Under the pieces are notes generated by a model. That model was not told where the DNA came from. It saw nothing but the letters and a program-made list of their open reading frames with translations, and did no database searches. 47,048 nt of DNA from Arthrobacter sp. ISL-85 (GTDB lineage Bacteria > Actinomycetota > Actinomycetes > Actinomycetales > Micrococcaceae): the NCBI RefSeq assembly GCF_018613675.1, contig NZ_JAGGPQ010000022.1, positions 1 through 47,048 on the forward strand, written 5' to 3'. Positions 23,137 through 32,473 of the stretch are shown in pieces. How positions within the stretch are numbered: the first letter of the stretch is position 1; each line of letters begins with the position of its first letter. A program made the translations under genes and the position numbers.

Positions 23137-25416
23137 CTACAACCTGGTGTCGAAGGACCCGCAGAACACGTTCTCGTTGAACGTGCCCTGGAACTCCGAT
23201 TTGCCCTGGATCTTTTCCACCGCAGCCCGGATGGCTTCCCGTGTGCCGGCGTGCGCGTGGATGGCTGTTTTGACCATGGGCACGTCGATCAGGTGGTTCG
23301 GCTGGTTCAGGGACACGAACACGGTAGGCAACTCGGTGGCGTACCACGGGATTTCCGCTGCCATGGGCGAAGACCACTTGATCCGGATGGCGGCCTCCTG
23401 CGCGAAGCCCTTCACGTTGGCAAAGACAAACGCAGCATCGTACTTCTCCGCGTAGTCTCCCGTGGCTTCCTCGGACAACACCCGCATGAAATTCATGCCG
23501 GCCTCCCCTGCAGCCTCGCGCTGCTCGGCAGTCCGGAACAGATGCACCTGGAATCCGGCAGCTTCCAGTTCCTCCTTCACCACCTCCAGGTAAGCCAGCG
23601 GGTCGGCGCGGGTGAAATCGGCACCGCCCGAAATCCCATACAACCGGATCCGGGGATGCGTCTGCGGGGTGATGGGCAGGTTTCCGGCGGTGTCCTTGAC
23701 CAGGGTCACCGTCTTGTCCGCAATTCCGGCGGCAATGGCCCGGTGTTCAGCGGATCCAATGACCACAAGCGCCCCGGGAGGCGGTACCAGCTGATCGGCC
23801 GCCTTCAAGTGCAGCCCCAGCGACGCCTTCAGTCCAAGGATCCGCCGCAGCGCATCGTGGAGCCGTTCCTCGGTGATGATCCCGGACTTGTAGCCGTCCA
23901 ACATGTACTGGAAGTCCTCGGCCGGGTTCCGGAAGAACAGGAACATGTCGCAACCGGCAGCGATAGTGGCAGGCACCAGGTCCTTGCGCTTCTTCGCCTG
24001 CGTCAGGCCCACCATCTGCGAGGCGTCTGTGAGAACCAGCCCGTTGAATCCAAGCTCACCGCGCAACAGGTCCTGCAGCAGTTCCGGAGACAACGTGGCC
24101 GGCAGGATGTCCGCGTCGGACAGGCCTGGACGGAAATGCCGCGAAACTTCGGGCGCCCCAATGTGGCCCACCATGATGGACTGCACGCCGTGCCCAATCA
24201 TTTCCCGGTACACGTGCCCGTACGTCCGGTCCCACTCCTCGTAGCCAAGCATGTTGTAGGACGTGACCACGTGCTGGTCCCGCTCGTCAATCCCGTCACC
24301 GGGGAAATGCTTCATGGCACACGCTGTGGGCGATTCGCTGATGCCGTCGAAGTATTCCTTGGCACGCTCCACCACGATCTCCGGTGTGTTGCCAAAGGAA
24401 CGCGTGGAAATGACCGTGTTCCGCCAGTTGTAGTGGATGTCCACGATCGGTGCGAACGCCCAGTTGCAGCCCAGCGCCGCGGTCTCCACCCCTGCCACTT
24501 GGCCCATCTGCCGGGCAATGGCCTTGTCCGGGTGCGAACCCGCCTGCAGGTGCGTGGCCACGAACGTGCCGTCGTCGCAGCTGCCGGCTCCGCCCATCTC
24601 CGGGTTGGACGCAATCAGCAAGGGAATCCGGGACTTGGACTGCGCGTAGCGGATGTGTTCCTGCACCGCAGCGGACGGACCCGGGCGGTACCGCATGCCG
24701 CCGACATGGTAGTTTTCCAGCACGCCATCGAGGTACCCGGGTGAGTAGTCGTTGTTGTGGTTGATGAACAGCTGCCCGATCTTTTCCTCGAGCGTCATGG
24801 CACCAATGGTGCCCTCCACCCAGGCGATGGCGTCGGCGTCGAGATTGAACGGCGCAGCTGCCAGGTCGACGTCGAACTGCCGCGGCCGGGTGCCCTGGGC
24901 ACCCTTTGCAGGGCGTACGACGGCGGCAATTCCCTTGAGTGCCTGGGCCACCACCTCCGGGACGGGCGCGGCGATGTCCACAACAACCCCGGATTCGTCC
25001 TCCTGGAGCGGTTCGAGGGTTGCGAGTTGGGAATCCAACAGGGCCGGGGGCATGAAGTGTCCGGTCCGGCCTTCGGTCCGCACCTTCAGGACCTCTTTAC
25101 TCCCGTTCAGGTGCAGGAACAAAGTGTCCGGCGCCTGCTCCCTGATGGCGTCGCGGTAGCTGCGGCGCAGCGCCGAACAGGCCAGGACCAGCCCGCCGTC
25201 ACCGGCGGCAGCCAGTTCGCGGCCTACGGTGGCCAGCCAGGGCCACCGGTCCTCGTCCGTGAGCGGTGTGCCTGCTGCCATCTTGGCCACGTTTTCCACC
25301 GGGTGGAGGGAGTCGCCGTCGAGGAACGGGACACCCAGTTCGCGGGCCACGAGATCGCCAATGGTGGACTTGCCGCAGCCGGAGACGCCCATGACGATGA
25401 TCTGATACTTACGCAT
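23137..25416 (-). CDS. Gluconokinase-GH3 glycosidase fusion
   Basis: This 759-residue protein joins two enzymes. Residues 1 to about 165 are a GntK-type gluconokinase: P-loop GVSGCGKST (10-18), DGDSLHP, and ACSALRRSYRD. From about 190 to the end is a family 3 glycoside hydrolase of the NagZ-like type: EEKIGQLF, KHFPGDG (369-375), the DQH pair (D380, H382) and the nucleophile region LVLTDASQM (D464). The C-terminal part (about 545-740) resembles the GH3 C-terminal domain. There is no signal peptide, so it acts in the cytoplasm. It is the last gene of the hexuronate operon. Stand-alone GntK and GH3 proteins are normal; I know no established example of the fusion. Function inferred: release of a sugar from an imported glycoside and phosphorylation of a gluconate-like acid. 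Confidence 0.85.
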   Translation of the reverse strand: MRKYQIIVMGVSGCGKSTIGDLVARELGVPFLDGDSLHPVENVAKMAAGTPLTDEDRWPWLATVGRELAAAGDGGLVLACSALRRSYRDAIREQAPDTLFLHLNGSKEVLKVRTEGRTGHFMPPALLDSQLATLEPLQEDESGVVVDIAAPVPEVVAQALKGIAAVVRPAKGAQGTRPRQFDVDLAAAPFNLDADAIAWVEGTIGAMTLEEKIGQLFINHNNDYSPGYLDGVLENYHVGGMRYRPGPSAAVQEHIRYAQSKSRIPLLIASNPEMGGAGSCDDGTFVATHLQAGSHPDKAIARQMGQVAGVETAALGCNWAFAPIVDIHYNWRNTVISTRSFGNTPEIVVERAKEYFDGISESPTACAMKHFPGDGIDERDQHVVTSYNMLGYEEWDRTYGHVYREMIGHGVQSIMVGHIGAPEVSRHFRPGLSDADILPATLSPELLQDLLRGELGFNGLVLTDASQMVGLTQAKKRKDLVPATIAAGCDMFLFFRNPAEDFQYMLDGYKSGIITEERLHDALRRILGLKASLGLHLKAADQLVPPPGALVVIGSAEHRAIAAGIADKTVTLVKDTAGNLPITPQTHPRIRLYGISGGADFTRADPLAYLEVVKEELEAAGFQVHLFRTAEQREAAGEAGMNFMRVLSEEATGDYAEKYDAAFVFANVKGFAQEAAIRIKWSSPMAAEIPWYATELPTVFVSLNQPNHLIDVPMVKTAIHAHAGTREAIRAAVEKIQGKSEFQGTFNENVFCGSFDTRL

Positions 25417-25425
25417 TACCGTGCC

Positions 25426-25478
25426 TTACCAGTTGTGGCCAGTCTTACCAGTCGTGGCCAGCCTCACCAGTCGTGCAC
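25426..25478 (-). repeat. 19-bp tandem repeats at the end of manD
   Basis: Two full 19-bp units (25426-25444 and 25445-25463) and a partial third repeat the end of manD, which encodes the final HDW and the stop. On the minus strand each copy carries CACGACTGGTRA or CACAACTGGTAA. The repeats fill the gap before the fusion gene. Confidence 0.75.
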
Positions 25479-26693
25479 CGTGCCGTCGACGAGGCGGTTG
25501 TAGGGCAGGTAGGCCTGCTGGTACGGGTACGCGGCGGCGGCTTCTTCGTTGAATTCGACGCCGATACCGGGGTTGTCGCCCGGGTGCAGATACCCGTCCA
25601 CGAAGGTCATGGACTGCTCGAAGACCTCGTTGGTCTTGTCCGAGTGCTGCATGTACTCCTGGATCCCGTAGTTATGGATCGCCAACCCCACATGCAACTG
25701 CGCCGCGAACCCCACCGGGGAAATATCCGTCGGCCCATGGAAACCTGACTTGATCTGGTACTGCGCGGCGAAATCCATCACCTTCTTCAACGGGGAAATC
25801 CCGCCAAAGTGCGTCGACGCCGCCCGGACATAATCGATCAACTGCTCCTTGATCAGCGTCTGGTAATCCCACACCGTATTGAAGACCTCCCCGATCGCCA
25901 ACGGCGTCGTGGTGTGCTGCCGCACCAGCCGCAGCCCCTCCTGGTTCTCCGCCGGCGTGCAGTCCTCCAACCAAAACAAGTCATACGGCTCCAACGCCTT
26001 ACCCAGCTTCGCCGCCTGAATCGGGGTCATCCGGTGATGCCCGTCATGCAGCAACGGGATCTCCGGACCAAACTCATTCCGCACCGCCTCAAACACCGTC
26101 GGCAGATGCCGCAGGTACGCCCGGGTGTCCCAGTCCTCTTCCTGCGGGAACGCACCGCGCCCGGCCGGCTCATAGTCATACCGCTCCCCCGACGCCTGCG
26201 CCTGCGCCGCGACACCGTACACGGCCTTGATCCCCGGAATCGCGGTCTGGATCCGGATCGACTTGTACCCCAGCTCGAGGTGCTCCCGGACCGAATCAAA
26301 CAGCGAAGGAATATCGGACCCGGACGCGTGCCCGTAAGCCCGCAACCCGTTCCGCGACGCCCCACCCAACAACTGGTACACCGGCAACCCGGCCACCTTT
26401 CCCTTGATATCCCACAACGCCATATCCACCGCAGCGATCGCCGCCATCGTCACCGGACCCCGCCGCCAATACGAGGACCGGTACAGGAACTGCCACGTAT
26501 CCTCAATCCGGTGCGCATCCTTGCCCACCAACAGCTGCGCCACATGCTCCTTCAAATACGCCGCAACAGCCAACTCACGCCCATTCAACGTGGCATCACC
26601 AATACCCGTCACCCCATCCTCCGTAGTAATCCGGAGCGTCACAAAGTTCCGGGACGGACTGGTAACAAACACATCGGCGGCAATAATTTTCAT
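25464..26693 (-). CDS. D-mannonate dehydratase, enolase superfamily
   Basis: It dehydrates D-mannonate to 2-keto-3-deoxy-D-gluconate (KDG). The 409-residue product has the ManD layout: N-terminal capping domain ([15 protein letters not shown]), [23 protein letters not shown], and barrel metal ligands in [18 protein letters not shown] and AIGEVFN. ATG 26693 is chosen; the longer frame begins with an Arg/Pro-rich leader that is not enzyme-like. It follows uxuB by 37 bases and completes the route from glucuronate to KDG. Some close homologues have weak activity or act on gluconate; the context here favours mannonate. Confidence 0.88.
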   Translation of the reverse strand: MKIIAADVFVTSPSRNFVTLRITTEDGVTGIGDATLNGRELAVAAYLKEHVAQLLVGKDAHRIEDTWQFLYRSSYWRRGPVTMAAIAAVDMALWDIKGKVAGLPVYQLLGGASRNGLRAYGHASGSDIPSLFDSVREHLELGYKSIRIQTAIPGIKAVYGVAAQAQASGERYDYEPAGRGAFPQEEDWDTRAYLRHLPTVFEAVRNEFGPEIPLLHDGHHRMTPIQAAKLGKALEPYDLFWLEDCTPAENQEGLRLVRQHTTTPLAIGEVFNTVWDYQTLIKEQLIDYVRAASTHFGGISPLKKVMDFAAQYQIKSGFHGPTDISPVGFAAQLHVGLAIHNYGIQEYMQHSDKTNEVFEQSMTFVDGYLHPGDNPGIGVEFNEEAAAAYPYQQAYLPYNRLVDGTVHDW

Positions 26694-26730
26694 GGAATTC
26701 AACTGTTCCTTCCGGAAGTAAAAGCGGGGT

Positions 26731-28149
26731 CTAGAGAGGGGTGGGAGCGGCGGATTTGGCGGTGAAGGTACCGCACAGCCCGGACACCAGGGAAACAACC
26801 GAGGAGTCCTCCGCGATCTCCGCGCTGACCAGGCGGAGCAGGGCCTGGACCCGTTCGGTGCCCTCAAGTTCGTTTGCCGCCCGGATCTCCGAAGCCAAAG
26901 GATCCTGGAAGTCCCCATTGACGGCAACGTAGTCGATCCACGCGGCAAGCATCAGGGCGGCGCCGCTGCCGGTGCGGCCACTGGCGCGTTCGGCCGTCAG
27001 GACGGGTACGGCGCGCATCCGGAGCTTGGTGGTGGCGTCCGCCGCGATTTGGGCAAGCCGGTGGGCGATCCGTGCATTCCCGAAACGTTCAAGCAGCGCC
27101 TGCCGGTAGGCAGGGATGTCCAGTCCCGCAGCCTGGAGGTGGTGTGCGGCCTCGTCCCAGAAGTCCTCCACAGCCTGCCGGCAGGCCGGGTCCGCCAGGG
27201 CGTCGGCCACGGTGGCGTGCCCGCGGAGCTGGCCGGCGTAGGCCAGGATGGAGTGCGAGCCATTGAGGAGCCACAGCTTACGGTTCTCGTAGGGCTCGAT
27301 GTCATCAACCACGACGGCGCCGGCGTCCTCCCAGCGCGGCCTCCCCGCAGGGAAATCGCCGCTGAGCACCCAGTTTCGAAAGGGCTCGGCCACCACGGGC
27401 GAGCCATCACTGTAGCCGCACTGCTCCGCCACTTCCGCGATGTCTTCTTCGGTGGTGCGTGGGGTGATCCGGTCCACCGAGGTGCTGACGAAACTGACGT
27501 TGCCTTCAATCCACTGCGTCAAGCCGGAACCCCACCCGGACGCCAGGCCCAGGACCGCGCGGCGGGCCACCTCGCCGTTGGCCGACAGGTTGTCACAGCT
27601 GACGACGGCGATGGGCCCCGCGCCGCTGTCCCTGCGCCCGGCGAGGGCCAACACCAGCCGGCCCAACGGTGTGCCGGGCGCTGGCCGCTCCACCCCAGGT
27701 CCGCCTGATGCCGCTGCCGACAGCGCGCGGAGGTCTTCCGCGACACCCGGGGCGCCGGCGTCGAACGTTCCGTCCGCCGCAAGCCCGTAGGCGGCCTCCG
27801 TGATGGTCAGCGTGACAATGGCCGTCTCCTTCGCCGCCACAAGCTCGCAGAGGCGGGTGAGGTCGGCTCCGTCGACCGCCTCGACGATGCTCCCGATGAC
27901 TTCGAAGCTGTCGCCGCCGGCCGACCGCTCAACCAGCGTGTAGAGGCAATCCTGGGCGGAAAGCACCTCCGCGGCGTCCGGGCGGCGTCCGGTGAACGCC
28001 GCGATCCCCCACTCCGCCGCGTCCGGGGCATGCTGCGTGTACCAGGCCTGGTGGGACCGGTGGAACGCCCCAAGTCCAAGGTGCACCATGCGCACCGGCG
28101 CCTTGGGCAGCGGCTTGAGGCTGCGGTTCAGGGCTGGTGGAACGTTCAC
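26731..28149 (-). CDS. Fructuronate reductase (mannitol dehydrogenase family)
   Basis: It reduces D-fructuronate to D-mannonate with NADH. The 472-residue product has [15 protein letters not shown] at the N-terminus, [21 protein letters not shown], and the catalytic [14 protein letters not shown] motif (with Lys, Asn and His). GTG 28149 overlaps the stop of uxaC as GTGA, so the two are translationally coupled; a longer frame reads over uxaC and was rejected. It is the second enzyme of the hexuronate route encoded here. Confidence 0.88.
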   Translation of the reverse strand: MNVPPALNRSLKPLPKAPVRMVHLGLGAFHRSHQAWYTQHAPDAAEWGIAAFTGRRPDAAEVLSAQDCLYTLVERSAGGDSFEVIGSIVEAVDGADLTRLCELVAAKETAIVTLTITEAAYGLAADGTFDAGAPGVAEDLRALSAAASGGPGVERPAPGTPLGRLVLALAGRRDSGAGPIAVVSCDNLSANGEVARRAVLGLASGWGSGLTQWIEGNVSFVSTSVDRITPRTTEEDIAEVAEQCGYSDGSPVVAEPFRNWVLSGDFPAGRPRWEDAGAVVVDDIEPYENRKLWLLNGSHSILAYAGQLRGHATVADALADPACRQAVEDFWDEAAHHLQAAGLDIPAYRQALLERFGNARIAHRLAQIAADATTKLRMRAVPVLTAERASGRTGSGAALMLAAWIDYVAVNGDFQDPLASEIRAANELEGTERVQALLRLVSAEIAEDSSVVSLVSGLCGTFTAKSAAPTPL

Positions 28150-29549
28150 AGCTTGAACACCCGCCGGGGAGCCGAGTCTACGATTTCCACAATCAGTTCG
28201 TGGGCCCGGTCCTCGGTGATCCGGTGCTCGGCCACCAGCCGTGCAAGGAAGGATGCCTCGATCCGGCGCGACGTGTCGTGCCGGGCCGGGATGGAGCAGA
28301 AGGCGCGGGTGTCGTCGATGAAGCCGGAGGACCGGGAGAACCCGGCCGTCTCCGTGACAGCCGACCGGAACCGCAGCATGGCGTCCGGGGCGTCCAGGAA
28401 CCACCACGGCGCACCGAGGTAGACCGACGGGTAGAAGCCGGCCAGCGGGGCAAGTTCCCGGGAAAACACCGTTTCATCCAGGGTGAAGAGCACCAGGTGG
28501 AAGTCCTTGGCCGTGCCGAAGTCCTGCAGCAGCGGGCGGACGGCCTCGGTGTAGTTCACTGCCACCGGAATGTCATGCCCGGTGTCCGCGCCGAAGGCTT
28601 CAAAGGTAGGTGCGTGGTGGTTCCGGAAGGAGCCCGGGTGGATGGTCATGACCAAGCCGTCTTCCACCGACATCCGGGCCATCTGATAGATCATGTGTGC
28701 TTCGAACGCATCCCTGTCAGCAGCACTCGCCTGGCCTGACCGGCCGCGCTCGAAAAGCCGCTCCGCCTCGCCGTCGTCCAGCTTCAGGGTGGCCGGCGTG
28801 AACACTCCGTGGTCCGCCGAGACCGCGCCGCGCTCCACGAAGTGGCGCCGCCGCGCCTCAAGGGCGCTGATGTACCCCGTGTAGCCGGAAGCCCCATCCC
28901 CCGCCGAAGCGACCAGGCACTCCACGTTGTCCTGCCAGGCCGGGTGCGCCATGTTCAGGTACTGGTCCGGGCGGAAGGTGGGCAGCACACGTCCTGGAAA
29001 CGCCGGATCCGCCTGCAGAGCGGCGTGGCTGTCCAAAGAGTCCAAGGGGTCATCTGTGGTGGCCAGCACCTCGATGTTGAATTCCTTGAAGAGCTCGCGG
29101 GGCCGGAAACCGGGCTCCGAGAGTATGGCCTGCAGGGCGTCGTAGAGCTGGTCGGCGTTCTGCCCGGACGGCTCCTCCTGCAGTCCGAATACGTGGGCGA
29201 ACTCCTGCCGGATCCAGTATCCCGATGCTGTTCCCTCGAAGTTCGGCCATGCCTCACAGAAATGGCGCCAGACTTGCCGGGAGTCAGCGGGGTGGCTGCC
29301 CAGTCCCAGCTGGTCCATGGGCACCCCGCCGGCGTGGATCAGCCGGGTGACGTAATGGTCCGGTGTGACCAGGAGCGCGGCAGGGTCAGGGAACGGGGTG
29401 TTCTGTTCGATGACCGCGGCGTCCACATGCCCGTGCGGGGAAATGATGGGCAGGCCTTCCACTTTCGCGAAGAGCGAGCGGGCGATGTCCCGGACGCCGG
29501 GATCGGCAGGCAGGAGCCTGTCCGGGTGGTCGGCTATGGGCTGTCCCAT
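28146..29549 (-). CDS. Glucuronate isomerase
   Basis: It converts D-glucuronate to D-fructuronate (or galacturonate to tagaturonate). The 467-residue product is of normal length, with the metal-binding HGHVD motif near residue 39, TTDDPLDSL, and YTEAVRPLLQDFG. It follows an epimerase-like gene by 3 bases and overlaps uxuB. It marks the operon as hexuronate catabolism with high confidence. Confidence 0.92.
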   Translation of the reverse strand: MGQPIADHPDRLLPADPGVRDIARSLFAKVEGLPIISPHGHVDAAVIEQNTPFPDPAALLVTPDHYVTRLIHAGGVPMDQLGLGSHPADSRQVWRHFCEAWPNFEGTASGYWIRQEFAHVFGLQEEPSGQNADQLYDALQAILSEPGFRPRELFKEFNIEVLATTDDPLDSLDSHAALQADPAFPGRVLPTFRPDQYLNMAHPAWQDNVECLVASAGDGASGYTGYISALEARRRHFVERGAVSADHGVFTPATLKLDDGEAERLFERGRSGQASAADRDAFEAHMIYQMARMSVEDGLVMTIHPGSFRNHHAPTFEAFGADTGHDIPVAVNYTEAVRPLLQDFGTAKDFHLVLFTLDETVFSRELAPLAGFYPSVYLGAPWWFLDAPDAMLRFRSAVTETAGFSRSSGFIDDTRAFCSIPARHDTSRRIEASFLARLVAEHRITEDRAHELIVEIVDSAPRRVFKL

Positions 29550-29552
29550 GGC

Positions 29553-30458
29553 TCAACGCCTCCCCGCGGCGACGGAGAGCCCTGCCAATGCGGCGGTGGC
29601 GCGGAGGTATTCAAGGTTGTCCGCCGTACGTTCGGCCAGCGGGAGCTCGGTGGAGAAGTCCTCCACCGTCACCCACCCGTCGTAGCCGACCGCGGCGAGT
29701 GCCTTGAAGTACTGGAGCACGCTGCCCTGGCCCGAGCGCAGCGGAGCCCACTGGTTGCGGTAGACGGCGGCTCCGGATTCATCGGCTTCGCCACTGTTGA
29801 CCCAGACGGCGTTCTTCACGTGGACGTGTGCCAGGTAGTCACCCAGGAGCTGGAAGGCCGGGAGGTAGTCTTCCTGCCCTTCGATGAGCAGGTTGCCCAG
29901 GTCGTGGATCACGCCGACGTGCCGGGGGTCCAGGCCGTCCAGCAGCCGGAGGGCGGACGAGGCGGAGGCGGTGATGGTGCGGTGGTGCAGCTCCACCAGT
30001 GCTTTGACACCGTGGTGCGCGGCCCGCTCTGCGATCCACTCGAAATCCCTGCGGGCTGCAGCAAAGAGGTCAGGGTACGAAGTGCCGCTGGCCGGTTCGT
30101 TGCCCCATGCCGCGGTTCCCAGCGGAAGCGTAGTCACCCGCACCTGGCCCGCCCCCAGCATGGCTGTGGCCGCCAGCATGCGGTCCACGTCCGCGTGGTT
30201 GTCGCACCGCGCGTATCCACCGATGCCGGAGAACTCCAGGCCGGCGCCCGCTGTGATGGCAGCGATCCGTTCCAGGTTGTCTTCCATTCCCGTCAGCGGA
30301 ACCGTGGCTTTGTTGCCCGCCCAGAAGCCTGGCTCGGCAGCCTCTGCCTGGTCGGTGATGCGCCATTCGACGCCGTCCCAGCCCTGGCCCGCGAGGTGCT
30401 CAACGGCCTCTTCCGGAGTCCATTCGGGCGTTGATGCGGTAAATACTGAAAACTTCAT
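29553..30458 (-). CDS. Sugar phosphate isomerase/epimerase family protein (TIM barrel)
   Basis: The 301-residue product is an AP-endonuclease-2-type TIM barrel. Seen: MKFSVFTASTPEW, WDGVEWRITD, a metal-ligand Glu in VELHHRTI, GVIHDLGN and VTVEDFSTELPL. Such proteins epimerise or isomerise free or keto sugars, or act as small-sugar hydrolases. ATG 30458 is used; the longer frame lies over the end of the oxidoreductase gene. It is paired with a second barrel protein at 31623 and a Gfo/Idh enzyme, suggesting a joint pathway on an imported sugar derivative. Confidence 0.82.
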   Translation of the reverse strand: MKFSVFTASTPEWTPEEAVEHLAGQGWDGVEWRITDQAEAAEPGFWAGNKATVPLTGMEDNLERIAAITAGAGLEFSGIGGYARCDNHADVDRMLAATAMLGAGQVRVTTLPLGTAAWGNEPASGTSYPDLFAAARRDFEWIAERAAHHGVKALVELHHRTITASASSALRLLDGLDPRHVGVIHDLGNLLIEGQEDYLPAFQLLGDYLAHVHVKNAVWVNSGEADESGAAVYRNQWAPLRSGQGSVLQYFKALAAVGYDGWVTVEDFSTELPLAERTADNLEYLRATAALAGLSVAAGRR

Positions 30459-30462
30459 CTCT

Positions 30463-31626
30463 TCAGGCGCTTTCTGCCGCAGTGTTGCCGGTGCGGACTT
30501 CGAGGTCGTTGTACTTGCCTGCCAGGACGTCGTCGAAGAGGACGGGCTGGCCGAGCGTGGCGGAGACGTAGACGGAACGCACGGCGGCAAGCGCGTTGAC
30601 GGCGTCGCTGACAGTGACGCCGGGCTGCTTTCCGCCGGCGATGGCTGCCAGGATGTCCCGGTACTGCCGGACGTGCCCGGCGGGGTAGGTGGTGGGGTCG
30701 GCGGCTTTGTAGTCTTCCTCCGGGTACTTGGCCAGTTCCTCTTCGGCCTGGTTCCCGCCGCCCTGGAGGCCCATGTCCGCCGAGGCCCCGCCGGCGTCCC
30801 TGCTGTGGAAATACTGCAGCCGGTCGTTGTCCACCACGGCCGATCCTTCTGATCCCATGAGCTGGACCCGTACGGTCAGCCCGGGGTAGGCGGCGGTGGT
30901 GGCGTGCAGGACGGCCAGGCCGCCGTTTTCGAAGGTGACGGTGGCAACGGCGGTGTCTTCCACTTCAATCCGTTCATGGGCGAGCCGCGCGGTGTGGGCG
31001 TGGATCTCCACGGGACGTCCCATGAACCACAGCAGCAGGTCCACGGTGTGGACCCCCTGGTTCATGAGGGCGCCGCCGCCATCCATTGCCCAGGTGCCGC
31101 GCCAGTCGCCGGAGTCGTAGTAGCCCTGGCTGCGCCACCAGGCCACCGAGGCGATCGCGGACGTCAGCCGGCCGAAACGCCCCTTGGCGATGCCGTCCGC
31201 AACAGCCACGCTTGACCGGTCGAACCGGTGCTGGCTGATGACTGACGCAACAATTCCCTTTTCCGCGGCTTCCTTGGCCGCCGCTTCGATTTCCTGGGCC
31301 TTGGTCAGGTCCACGTCGAGGGGTTTTTCGATCACTACGTGCTTGCCGGCGGCTAGGACTTCCAGGCTCTGCTGGATGTGGAGGCCGCTGGGGGTTGCCA
31401 GCGCCACGAGGTGGATCTCCTGCGCCGCAAAAGCTTCAGCCTGCGTGGTGTACAGCGCCGGGCGCTCCCCACCCTGCTTCTCAATGAAGTCGGCAAGAGC
31501 CTCAGCCGCCGCCGGAATGGCATCCACGAGCGCCACAATTCGGACGTCCGGGAACTCACGGAGGGCAACGGCGTGCGTGCGGCCAATAACGCCGCATCCG
31601 GTAATGGCTACGTTCAAGGTGCTCAT
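30463..31626 (-). CDS. Gfo/Idh/MocA family oxidoreductase
   Basis: The 387-residue NAD(P)-dependent enzyme has the Rossmann start NVAITGCGVIGRTHA and the conserved EKP (VVIEKPLDVD). The C-terminal half shows GGGALMNQGVHTVDLLLW, with the catalytic His and dinucleotide-domain features of the family. Substrates of this family are sugars, inositols or glycosides, often oxidised at C3. It overlaps the upstream barrel protein by ATGA. Two barrel proteins beside a Gfo/Idh enzyme resemble known 3-keto-glycoside routes, but this is inference. Confidence 0.85.
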   Translation of the reverse strand: MSTLNVAITGCGVIGRTHAVALREFPDVRIVALVDAIPAAAEALADFIEKQGGERPALYTTQAEAFAAQEIHLVALATPSGLHIQQSLEVLAAGKHVVIEKPLDVDLTKAQEIEAAAKEAAEKGIVASVISQHRFDRSSVAVADGIAKGRFGRLTSAIASVAWWRSQGYYDSGDWRGTWAMDGGGALMNQGVHTVDLLLWFMGRPVEIHAHTARLAHERIEVEDTAVATVTFENGGLAVLHATTAAYPGLTVRVQLMGSEGSAVVDNDRLQYFHSRDAGGASADMGLQGGGNQAEEELAKYPEEDYKAADPTTYPAGHVRQYRDILAAIAGGKQPGVTVSDAVNALAAVRSVYVSATLGQPVLFDDVLAGKYNDLEVRTGNTAAESA

Positions 31627-32471
31627 GCGGTCTGTACTCCTGCTTCTGCGATGACTTTTGCGAAGGCTCGTGCTGCGATGCCGAAGGCGGTGGGACCGGA
31701 GAACCCGCCCAGGCCGTGGGCGCCCGCCAGGTGCGGCTCCAGGGACGCAAAGCCTTCATAGCCATCGGCCTTGAGGGCCTCTACCGTCCGGAGCAGGTCA
31801 CCGTCGCCTTCGCCCGCCGGCGTCACATGGCCGTTGGCGAAGAGGGCGTCCTTGACCTGCAGGTACTCAAGGTGCGGGCGAAGCTTGGCGTATGCCTCAT
31901 CAAAGGGCTTGACGCCCACCTGGACAAAGTTGGCGGCGTCCCAGGCCACCTTCAGCGCGGGCGAGTTGACGGTTTCGATGATGTCCAGGACTCGGTCGGG
32001 GATGTCGCCGAAGATGTCTTTTTCGTTTTCGTGCAGGAGGATCACGCCGGCTTCCTCAGCCACCTCGGCGAGGGCACGCATGCGCTGGATGACATCGTCC
32101 CGGATGCTCTCCACGGGCACGGACTCGCCGTAGTAGAAGGAGAAGATGCGGATGTACTTGGCGTCGAGGACCTTGGCGGCGTTGGCGGCCCGGCGGAGAC
32201 GCTCCACTTCGTGCTCCACGGGCAGGCTGACGTCCACCTTCCCGATGGGCGAAGCGATGGCCGAGACCTTCATGGATTTTTCCGCCAACAAAGACTTGAG
32301 GGCCTGCAGTTGCTCATCGCTCAGGTCCACAATGTTGGTGCCCCATGCGCTGCGGACCTCGATGTGGTTGGCTCCCAGCGCCTGCAGCACTGCGATCTGG
32401 ATTGCGGGGTCGTCGTCGATTTCGTCGCCGAAACCTGACAGCTGCCATGTGACCTGGTTGGTCGAAACCAT
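31623..32471 (-). CDS. Sugar phosphate isomerase/epimerase family protein
   Basis: The 282-residue TIM-barrel protein has the usual metal sites: HIEVRSAWG, LLHENEKDIFGD (Glu), VAWDAANF (Asp), QVKDA (Lys, Asp) and ASLEPHLAG (Glu). It differs clearly from the barrel encoded at 29553, so it is not a recent duplicate. The stop overlaps the oxidoreductase start by ATGA. It probably acts on the same intermediate as the oxidoreductase. Confidence 0.83.
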   Translation of the reverse strand: MVSTNQVTWQLSGFGDEIDDDPAIQIAVLQALGANHIEVRSAWGTNIVDLSDEQLQALKSLLAEKSMKVSAIASPIGKVDVSLPVEHEVERLRRAANAAKVLDAKYIRIFSFYYGESVPVESIRDDVIQRMRALAEVAEEAGVILLHENEKDIFGDIPDRVLDIIETVNSPALKVAWDAANFVQVGVKPFDEAYAKLRPHLEYLQVKDALFANGHVTPAGEGDGDLLRTVEALKADGYEGFASLEPHLAGAHGLGGFSGPTAFGIAARAFAKVIAEAGVQTA

Positions 32472-32473
32472 GC

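Noticed and set aside
23251..24744. Plus-strand frame of 497 codons opposite the fusion gene
   Set aside because: It is Arg/His/Val-rich with no recognisable domain and lies wholly over the conserved GH3 part.
28809..30434. Plus-strand frame of 541 codons
   Set aside because: It lies opposite uxaC and an epimerase gene, both with clear motifs, and shows only the composition expected from their antisense.
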